From NCBI RefSeq assembly GCF_001667015.1, contig NZ_LZIS01000017.1, positions 1 through 32,265 on the forward strand: 32,265 nt of DNA, read 5' to 3'. This document shows positions 16,601-23,539 of the stretch, in pieces. Under the pieces are notes generated by a model, which had not been told where the DNA came from, ran no database searches, and saw only the letters and a list, made by a program, of their open reading frames with translations. This DNA comes from Mycobacterium sp. E3198 (GTDB taxonomy: Bacteria; Actinomycetota; Actinomycetes; Mycobacteriales; Mycobacteriaceae). The translations under genes were made by a program, and so were the position numbers. Every line of letters starts with the position of its first letter. The stretch's first letter is position 1.

Positions 16601-17560
16601 AGAATCGGCGACTGCGAAATCGCCCTCGACGACGCCCTGACTGCGGCGCGGCGCGCGCGTGAACACCGCCGGGTGAACGCGGTGTTGGCCCAAGCGCCGC
16701 TGGCGGCGCTATGGGGACCCAACCCGGTCCCGCGCGCCGGCGGGCGGTGTCTGGACGTGGTGCGGCTGCTGCGAATAACGACCGACTCCCCCGCCGTGGA
16801 GGCGACGTCGACGCGCTGCCAGGCCGTGCTGGAGGCTTTCCGCGGCCGCGCCGCGGCGGCGCGGCGGATGATCGACTCGGCCCGGCGCACGGCCACCGAG
16901 CTCGGCCTGCGCCATGCCCTTCTCGAGGTCGAGCAGTTCGCCGGCATCGTAGAGCTGGTCGTGGACGATCCTGCCACAGCCGAGCCGCATCTGCGCAAGG
17001 CCTACAACGGATTTCGTCGCATGGGTCTCGACGCCGATACCGCCGAGACTGCCGCGCTGCTGGGTCGCACATGTCTCTCGCTTGGCCGCGACGCCGAGGC
17101 CGACGAATTGTGTTCGGAGAGCGAGCGTCTCGCCGGCCACGCGTTGAAGCCGTCGATCGCGTGGCGTACGCTGCGGGCGCGGCTGCTTTCGCGCGAGGAT
17201 GATCATGACGCGGCGCGCCGGGTCGCCGAGGCCGCCGTCAGCCTGGCCGAACGGACCGACGCGTTGGTCGATCACGGCGACGCATGCTCCGCGCTGGCAA
17301 CTGTTCTCGGTGCCGCCGGCGACGCCGCCGGGGCGCGGGCTGCCGCCGAGCGGGCCGTCGGCCTGTACGAACGGAAAGGCGCTGCGGCGCTTGCCGACAA
17401 GGCGCGTAACCTGCTGGGCACGCGCGTTCAGCCGGTGGCCGAGGCTCCACCCAAAGCTCCGAGCGTCAAGCTGGACAACGCGGCCGCGCGAGTGGGTGAA
17501 CGTGTGATGGCCGCTATTCACCGGAGAGCCTGGGACGAGGTCGAGGCGCTGTTCGCGCCC
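13590..17560 (+). repeat. Long direct duplication, copy A
   Basis: The promoter block and the first 1,290 or so codons of giant gene A are repeated in the same orientation at 28279-32265. Starts and internal landmarks stay 14,689 bp apart up to the linker after the TPR-like region, where one codon is gained in copy B. In the first 60 residues, 48 are identical. Confidence 0.85.
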
Positions 17561-20500
17561 GATGCCTCGATCGAGAGTCGCCGGAAGATAGTCGGTCTGA
17601 CCCTCTCCTCGGAAGCGGTACGACATGCGATGAGGCGCGAGCTCGAGATGGGCACCGTGCGGGTCGACCACGTCATGGTGGCCGCGCGAGGCGAGCGACT
17701 AGCCCTCTCCCGGCTAATAACGAGCAGTCCCGACGTGAGTCCCGGAGCGCCGCAAGACGAGCTTCTTCAGCTGTATGCCATCAACGATGACGGGCAAGTC
17801 GCGTGGCAGGTGTGGTTCGACGTCGATGACATGGATGCCGCGCTCGCCGAACTCGACGCCGCGGCCGCTCGATTCGAGGAAGAGTCACACCGCCCGGCGC
17901 GGCGGCTGGAAAACGCGGCGAGCCGGCTTTACGAGCGATTCAAGGTCTGCTACGCAGCCCGAGATTGGGGCGCGATAGCCGAGATGTTATCTGACGACCT
18001 CTGGAGCGAGGACCGCCGCCGGGTAGTCAATGCGGGCATCCGACGTGGCCCTAATGCCATGATTGCCGAATTTACGGCCATGGCCGAGGTCGCAATCAAT
18101 TTGACCTCACATGTCGTCGCTACCCGTGGTGCAAACCTCGCCCTCAGTCGTGTCCAAATCTCGTGCCAAGATCAGGGACCTGATGCGTTTTCTCTAGCCG
18201 GCTTCGACATCGTCGAGCTCGATGACGACGGACGAGGCGTGGCGCGAATCGTTTTCGACCTCGACGATTTTGAGGCCGCCCTCGCCGAGCTTGACGCTCG
18301 GTACCTGGCCGGCGAAGCGGCTGCGTACTCACACACCTGGTCGGTCATCAGAGATGGCTACGCCGCGCTCAACCGGCACGAAGTTTTCGCGGCGACCCCG
18401 GACTGGGCATACGTTGATCATCGGTCGGCCGCCAGTTTCGAGGCGAGCGACTTGGCCTCATTACTCCGTGCCACATGGGATCTCGCGCCGGACACGAAAA
18501 TGTACATCGAGGCTGTGCATCAGCTCACAGATGCTGGCGCGGTCCTCACCCATGCGGCGTATGGGACCTCGCGCGAGGGCTTCGACGCCGAATGGCGGAT
18601 GATCTCACTTCTGACGGTTGCGGGCGACCTGATCGACCGCTGCGAGGTATTCGACGAAGCGGACCTGGACACAGCGATTGCGCGGCTCGATCAGCTCAGC
18701 CGGGCGGCGCCGGGGTTAAAGAACTGGGCCAGCCAAATTACCGAGCGTCTCGAGGCGCACTTCGAGGCCCGCGACTGGACCGCGGTGACCGAGATGCTGG
18801 CCGCCGACGTTTTCAGCGACGACCGGCGCCGAGTCGTGAATGCGGGCATCAGGCGCGGTCGGGATGCCGCGGTCCTCGATGCGCGCGCGCAGGCCGACCT
18901 GGGTGTCAGGGAAATAGCGTCTACCGTCATCGCAACGCGCGGCGAGCGCCTTGTCCTTCGCCGTGCCCGATACTCAGGCGAGGCGTTCCACAACGAGCTC
19001 CTCAGCGTCTTCGAGATCGGTCGCGACGACCAGGTCGTGGCGCGGGTCGTGTTCGACCTCGACGACTTCGAAGCCGCCATCGGTGAGCTCGACGCCCGCT
19101 ATCTCGCCGGCGAAGCGGCTGCCCAAGGGAACGTCTTGCAGTCCGTAATGGACACGCTTGAGGAGCTCAACCGTCACGAGCCGGGGCCAATGCTTGGGCG
19201 ACTTACGTTTGCCGATCATCGACGTGTCCCATTCGGGTCGGCGGAACACTACGGGCGCGCGATCGAGGAGCTGTGGACACTGGTGCCCGACGCCCGCTAT
19301 TGGATGAAGGCCATACATGCGCTCGGCGCCCACGGGCTCGTCTCCACCCTCGTCATCGAAGGCACCGACTCGAACGGGAACGAATTGCAGTGGGGTCGCA
19401 CCTTTGTGTTCCTTGCCGACGGACCGCGGGTGGAGGTCTACGAAGAGGATGACGTCGAAGTCGCCGTCGCACGCTTCGAGGAGCTACGCCCGCAGGCCCG
19501 GCGGCTGGAAAACACCGCAAGTCAAGTGACCGCGCGCCACTCGGCGTACTTGGAAGCCCGCGACTGGGATGGGCTCGCGAAGGTACTGGCTGAAGACTTC
19601 GTTAGCGACGATCGCCGTCGGGCCGTAAACGCAGGGATCCGACACGGTCGAGATGCCGAGATCGCTAACATGCAGGCCGTCGCCGAGGTCGGGATCACGC
19701 ACTCGGCGTTCGTCGTCATCGCAGCCCGCAGCGAGCGTCTCATCCTCATCCGCGCCGCGATGCGCGGTGGCGGGCCCGCGGAGTTCGGCGCGGATGCGCT
19801 GAGCGTCGTCGAAATCAATTCGCACAATCAGATCGCGGCGATCGTCGTGTTCGAGCTCGACGATTTTGAATCCGCCCTAGCAGAGCTCGACGCGCGGTAC
19901 GTCGCCGGGGAGGCGGTGACCCACGCACACACCTGGTCGGTCGTCACGCAGGCGTACGCCGCACTCAACCGGCGCGAACCCCTTCGGACGACGCCAGATT
20001 GGGTTAACGTCGACCACCGGCATGGGATGTCGTTTGCGCCCGGCGAACTGCGTGCGTTACTCGCCGCGTGGAACCTCGCATCCCATGCGAGCAGCTCGAT
20101 CGAGACTGTGCATCGGCTGAACGATCTTGGAGCCGTGGTCAGCTCTGTGTCGCATGAGACCTCACAACAGGGCGTCAACGCCGAGTGGCGGGTGGTCAAC
20201 GTTCTCACGATCGATGGTGACCGAATCGACCGTCTAGAAGTCTTCGACGAGGAAGATCTCGACGCCGCGATCGCCAAATTCGAACAGCTCAGCCGGTCGA
20301 GATCCGGCCTGGACAATACCGTGGCAGGGCGCTTTTTGGCGCACTTTAATGCCCACGACTGGGACGCCATGGCACAGGACTTCGCCGAGAATTATTACTG
20401 CGACGACCGCCGCCGAGTCGTGAACGCCGGGATCCGAGATGGTCGGGATGCCGCAATCGAAGACCTACGGGTGTCGGCCGAAATCGGGTTGTTGACGACG

Positions 20501-23500
20501 GCCAGTGTGGCCATCATCGCGAGCCGGGGCGACCGCCTCCTTCTTACTCACTGGCAAGGCTCTGGGCCCGATCGCGAAGCGATCCAACTCAATGCCCTTC
20601 AGGTCATCGAGCACGATACCGACGGACGAATAGCGGAGGCGGTCCTATTCGACGTTGACGACATCGACGCCGCCTTCGAGGAACTCGATGCCCGATATCT
20701 CGCCGGCGAAGCCGCCGACCACGCGCGGACGTGGGCGGTGATAACGCGGGGCTATTCCGCGGTCAATCGGCACGAGCTTCCAGGCATGACAACGGATCCG
20801 ATTTACCTCGACCATCGAGCGGTCTTGACGACCGAGCCTGAAGATCTGGCCGCCTATCTTCCCGCCGTATGGGACCTGATGCCGGATCTCAGCGCACGCG
20901 TCGAAGCTGTACATCGGCTGAGCAACCTGGGAGCGGTCGTCACCCACGCTGCGAGCGGAATCTCGCAAGAGGGCTTTGACGCCGAGTGGCGGGCAATCGT
21001 CATGTGCATAGTCGAAGGCGACGTCTACAGCCGCGTCGAAGTCTTTGATGAGGCAGACCTCGACGCCGCGCTGGCCCGCTTCGAGGAACTGCAACTGCAG
21101 CCGCCGCGGCTGGAAAACGCGACAACCCGGATAGGCGAGCGGATTGGTGCATACTTCGCGACCCGCGACTGGGGCGCCATGGCGGAATTGTTCGCCGACG
21201 ACATTTGCACCGACGATCGCCGTCGCGTTGTGGGCGCGGGAATCCGACACGGCAGGGACGCCGAGATCGCGGGCATGAAGGCCACCGCCGACGTCGGGAC
21301 GAAGAACATCACAGGGACCGTCCTAGCGACGCGTGGCGAGCGCCTCTCCCTCGGTCGTGTCTGCTTCTCGGGTCATGATCAAGCCTCGGCGACGTTCCTC
21401 GCAGAGGCGCTCGGCGTCGTCGAGACCAACGCCAACAACATGATTAAGGCGATTGTCACGTTCGACCTCGACGACATCGACGTTGCATTCGAGGAGCTTG
21501 ACGCGAGATACCTCGCCGGCGAAGCCGCCGCCCATGCGCACACGTGGTCAGTAATCGCAGGCATCTACGCGGCATTCAACCGGCACGAACTCCCTGCGGT
21601 GGACTGGATTACCGAAGATCACCGGCGAGCTACGCCATTCACCTCCAGCCAACTACTCACACACATCCGCACCTCCATGGACATCGCGCCGGACCTCAGA
21701 ATCCACATTGACAAAGTCCATCGGATCGACGATTTCGGCGCGGTCCTCACCAATACTTCACGTGGGACCGCAGTGGAGGGCTTCAACGTCGAGTGGCGAA
21801 TGGTCCAACTCCTCACAATCGACGGCGACCGCATCAACCGGCTCGAACTATTCGACGAGTCAGACCTCGACGCCGCGCTCGCCCGATTTGACGAACTTCA
21901 GCCGCAAACGCGCCGACTGGAAAACGCGGCAAGCCAAGCGGTAGAACGCGAATGGGCCTGCTTCGCGACTCGCGACTGGGCCGCGATGGCCGAGACGATG
22001 ACCGAAGACTTTTCCACATTTGATCACCGCCGGGTTGTCAACGCCGGTGTCCTACGCGGTCGTGATGCCCATGTCGCAAATTATCGAGCAGTCGCAGAGG
22101 TCGGGTTCGAGGGTATTGCGTCGACCGTCATCGCGACCCGCGGGCAATGCCTCGCCCTCATTCGTGTTTGGTCCTCGGTCCGTGGCTTTGAACCCGGGGA
22201 GACCAGCACCCCAATGATCGGCATCGTTGAGATCGACGCCGGCTACCGGCTCACTGCGGCCGAGCTGTTCGACCTTGACGAGCTCGACGCCGCGTTCGAG
22301 GCGCTCGACGCTCGATATCTCGCGGGCGAATCGGCGACACATGCACACACGTGGTCGGTCATCGCCAGTGCCTACGTCGCGACCAACCGGCGCGAGCTAC
22401 CCCAGACAACTCAAGACTGGGTGAGCATCGACCACCGGCGCGCGATTGCCTTCGCGCCCGGCGAGCTGATCGCCTACATCCAGGCCACGTGGGAGGTCGC
22501 GCCGGACGTCAACAGCTACGTCGAGGCTGCGCATCGACTGACCGATCTCGGAGCGGTCATCACACAGGTGGTGCGTGGGACGTCGCAACAGGGCTTCGGC
22601 GGAGAGTGGCGGGAGATCGTCGTTGTCACGGTCGAAGGCGATCTGCTCAACCGTATCGAAATTTTCGACGAGACAGACCTCGACGCCGCCCTCGCCCGAT
22701 TTGAGGAACTGCAGCCTCAGTCACCACGGCTGGAAAACGCGGCAAGCAGAGTGATCGAACGCTTCTTTGAGTACCTGGCTGGCCGCAACTGGGCTGCTAT
22801 GGCCGACATGCTTATCGGTGATAGTTATAGCGACGATCGCCGCCACGTAGTGAATGCCGGGCTCTGGCAAAGTCGCGACAGGGTGATCGCGAAATTGCGC
22901 GAGACCACCGACTATGGAGTCGCGATCGCGATTTCAGAGGTCATCGCCACTCGGGGGCGGCGGCTCGCCCTCAGTTGCGTCCGATGGTCAGCCAACGACG
23001 AGGGGCCGGAGGCGTTCCCCAGCGAGGCGCTGTGCGTCACCGAGATCGAGACCGACGATCGGATCGCGGCGATCATCATGTTCGACTCCGACGACACCGA
23101 CGCGGCGTTAGCAGAGCTCGACGCCCGATATCTCGCGGGCGAAGGGGCCGACCACGCACACGCCTGGTCGGTAATCGCAGGGGTGTACGCGGGAGTCAAC
23201 CGACATGAACTTCCCGCAATGACACCGGACTTTGTCTACATCGACCATCGCCCGCTCGTAACGATCGAGGCAAGTGATCTACCCGAGTCCATCCAGGCCG
23301 TCTGGGACCTCACACCCAGAATCAGCCTTTATTGGGAAGCGGTGCACCGGCTGAGCGACCTAGGAGCGGTCGTCACCCACGTTGCCCGTGGTGTTTCGCG
23401 CGAGGAGTTCGACGCCGAGTGGCGGATGATCGACATCTTCACCATCGAAGGCGATTTGATCAGCCGCTGCGAAATGTTCGACGAGGCAGACCTCGACTCC

Positions 23501-23539
23501 GCGCTCGCGAGGTTCGACGAGCTCAATCGATCCGGCTAG
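13640..23539 (+). CDS. Giant 3299-residue SARP/BTAD-cyclase-STAND ATPase-TPR protein with NTF2-like repeat array
   Basis: The domains in order are a winged-helix DNA-binding domain (about 1-95), BTAD (98-245), a class III nucleotide cyclase (260-427), a STAND/AAA ATPase (455-815), a TPR-like helical region (820-1260) and a repeat array (1278-3299). Cyclase landmarks are LTDIEGST with Asp268, IKTRGEGD with Lys307, and NRAAR with Asn371/Arg375. The second metal site reads GEG (Glu311) where many cyclases have GDG. Walker A GEPGVGKT has Lys493; Walker B LILDD has Asp603/604. The start is GTG 13640, as in the paralogue at 28329. The array has one half module and seven full modules of about 268 residues. 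Several rare TTA leucine codons occur in the array (for example residues 1450, 1608, 2140, 3157). It is probably a cytoplasmic signal-integrating regulator; the ligand and target genes are unknown. The stop overlaps the 3' end of the convergent gene by 17 nt. Confidence 0.85.
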   Translation: MTTLLEVELGVLGPLQVRREGTPVTIPGAKPRAILTMLGLHAGSIVSADTLVELLWGEDPPRTAAKALQTHISLLRRILGDGFVVTEGTGWTLADADVDASRYKGAARMGRDAAAAGDTGQAVARFEEALTLWRGIPELPDGRRGTSENTRWIEGHAALVEDRADALLATGRAAEIIGELEAAVADAPLRERRWGQLMLALYRAGRQGEALGAYRRARSLLADELGVDPGPDLRRLEAAIVAQDAALEVPAAQHGPAVTRPVTFLLTDIEGSTAAWEAQADAMALALARHDELVEQVVTSRGGRLIKTRGEGDATFSVFERPSAAAAAAIELQDAISHEPWALAEPMRVRVALHTGEAELRDGDYFGRAVNRAARLRSLAEGGQILCSGAIAELVIDSLPDDVALADLGMRKLRNLTRPEHVFELRLETDEDGPQPQTSEVPIERPSLPAVLAGTGPFVGRGREFERLYSAWQTTLAGATNAVLIAGEPGVGKTRLAGEWSRQAYDQGALVIYGRCDEDLGAPYQPFAEALRSLLPCVGADRLHGLRGVEALLPLVPGLTDLLPDLAAPTRADPDTERYALFDAVVTVLGVASTSAPVVLILDDLHWAAKPTLLLLRHLLRFGERSRVQIIGTYRSTDLDRSHPLAAMLADLHRDGTGDRLQLSGLDADDVTAYVAEAGYDDEELARALASVTGGNPFFLIEALRHVDESGGRWDQSTLPQGVREAVSRRLSRLTPETNKALGAAAVVGSRFGLELVERVVGDDLLDAFDEACKAGIVIEESGGNYRFNHALVRQSLLAELASVRRMRLHQRIATTLETQPGANDELLAELAYHYFECAWAGNAAKAVDYCRRAADQAMARLAYEGAADLYDRALHALEEIDDELPDRDDQTAELLVARCEALLAAGDVASAAGAVSQLQSSTVDSARLAAWATCFDGQLSMLTHPERLDEIEAAVGAAANRLAALDDAAGEAMAHTVRAGCLARLGRIGDCEIALDDALTAARRAREHRRVNAVLAQAPLAALWGPNPVPRAGGRCLDVVRLLRITTDSPAVEATSTRCQAVLEAFRGRAAAARRMIDSARRTATELGLRHALLEVEQFAGIVELVVDDPATAEPHLRKAYNGFRRMGLDADTAETAALLGRTCLSLGRDAEADELCSESERLAGHALKPSIAWRTLRARLLSREDDHDAARRVAEAAVSLAERTDALVDHGDACSALATVLGAAGDAAGARAAAERAVGLYERKGAAALADKARNLLGTRVQPVAEAPPKAPSVKLDNAAARVGERVMAAIHRRAWDEVEALFAPDASIESRRKIVGLTLSSEAVRHAMRRELEMGTVRVDHVMVAARGERLALSRLITSSPDVSPGAPQDELLQLYAINDDGQVAWQVWFDVDDMDAALAELDAAAARFEEESHRPARRLENAASRLYERFKVCYAARDWGAIAEMLSDDLWSEDRRRVVNAGIRRGPNAMIAEFTAMAEVAINLTSHVVATRGANLALSRVQISCQDQGPDAFSLAGFDIVELDDDGRGVARIVFDLDDFEAALAELDARYLAGEAAAYSHTWSVIRDGYAALNRHEVFAATPDWAYVDHRSAASFEASDLASLLRATWDLAPDTKMYIEAVHQLTDAGAVLTHAAYGTSREGFDAEWRMISLLTVAGDLIDRCEVFDEADLDTAIARLDQLSRAAPGLKNWASQITERLEAHFEARDWTAVTEMLAADVFSDDRRRVVNAGIRRGRDAAVLDARAQADLGVREIASTVIATRGERLVLRRARYSGEAFHNELLSVFEIGRDDQVVARVVFDLDDFEAAIGELDARYLAGEAAAQGNVLQSVMDTLEELNRHEPGPMLGRLTFADHRRVPFGSAEHYGRAIEELWTLVPDARYWMKAIHALGAHGLVSTLVIEGTDSNGNELQWGRTFVFLADGPRVEVYEEDDVEVAVARFEELRPQARRLENTASQVTARHSAYLEARDWDGLAKVLAEDFVSDDRRRAVNAGIRHGRDAEIANMQAVAEVGITHSAFVVIAARSERLILIRAAMRGGGPAEFGADALSVVEINSHNQIAAIVVFELDDFESALAELDARYVAGEAVTHAHTWSVVTQAYAALNRREPLRTTPDWVNVDHRHGMSFAPGELRALLAAWNLASHASSSIETVHRLNDLGAVVSSVSHETSQQGVNAEWRVVNVLTIDGDRIDRLEVFDEEDLDAAIAKFEQLSRSRSGLDNTVAGRFLAHFNAHDWDAMAQDFAENYYCDDRRRVVNAGIRDGRDAAIEDLRVSAEIGLLTTASVAIIASRGDRLLLTHWQGSGPDREAIQLNALQVIEHDTDGRIAEAVLFDVDDIDAAFEELDARYLAGEAADHARTWAVITRGYSAVNRHELPGMTTDPIYLDHRAVLTTEPEDLAAYLPAVWDLMPDLSARVEAVHRLSNLGAVVTHAASGISQEGFDAEWRAIVMCIVEGDVYSRVEVFDEADLDAALARFEELQLQPPRLENATTRIGERIGAYFATRDWGAMAELFADDICTDDRRRVVGAGIRHGRDAEIAGMKATADVGTKNITGTVLATRGERLSLGRVCFSGHDQASATFLAEALGVVETNANNMIKAIVTFDLDDIDVAFEELDARYLAGEAAAHAHTWSVIAGIYAAFNRHELPAVDWITEDHRRATPFTSSQLLTHIRTSMDIAPDLRIHIDKVHRIDDFGAVLTNTSRGTAVEGFNVEWRMVQLLTIDGDRINRLELFDESDLDAALARFDELQPQTRRLENAASQAVEREWACFATRDWAAMAETMTEDFSTFDHRRVVNAGVLRGRDAHVANYRAVAEVGFEGIASTVIATRGQCLALIRVWSSVRGFEPGETSTPMIGIVEIDAGYRLTAAELFDLDELDAAFEALDARYLAGESATHAHTWSVIASAYVATNRRELPQTTQDWVSIDHRRAIAFAPGELIAYIQATWEVAPDVNSYVEAAHRLTDLGAVITQVVRGTSQQGFGGEWREIVVVTVEGDLLNRIEIFDETDLDAALARFEELQPQSPRLENAASRVIERFFEYLAGRNWAAMADMLIGDSYSDDRRHVVNAGLWQSRDRVIAKLRETTDYGVAIAISEVIATRGRRLALSCVRWSANDEGPEAFPSEALCVTEIETDDRIAAIIMFDSDDTDAALAELDARYLAGEGADHAHAWSVIAGVYAGVNRHELPAMTPDFVYIDHRPLVTIEASDLPESIQAVWDLTPRISLYWEAVHRLSDLGAVVTHVARGVSREEFDAEWRMIDIFTIEGDLISRCEMFDEADLDSALARFDELNRSG
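17471..17902 (+). repeat. Half module at the head of the NTF2-like array
   Basis: Residues 1278-1421 match only the first half of the later modules (LDNAAARVGERV, ESRRKIVGL, ARGERLALSR, FDVDDMDAALAELDA). The motif DDRRRVVNAGI is degenerate here. The duplicated protein B reaches the same half module at the window end. Confidence 0.7.
17903..23536 (+). repeat. Seven tandem protein-coding modules of about 268 codons
   Basis: Modules begin at about 17903, 18713, 19502, 20306, 21107, 21914 and 22727, each near a RLENAAS-like motif. The first half of each carries ARDWxAM, DDRRRVVNAGIRxGRD, VIATRGERL and FDLDDFDAALAELDARYLAG. The second half carries HTWSVI, NRHELP, DHR, AVHRLxDLGAV, GFDAEWR and VFDEADLDAALARF. 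The two halves look like two related SnoaL/NTF2-like folds, so the protein would carry 15 such domains. The repeats are diverged at DNA level, so they are old rather than slippage products. The fold is inferred. Confidence 0.8.

Noticed and set aside
17903..23536. CRISPR array or recent tandem DNA expansion
   Set aside because: The repeats are about 800 bp, protein-coding and diverged at DNA level. There are no short identical repeats with unique spacers.
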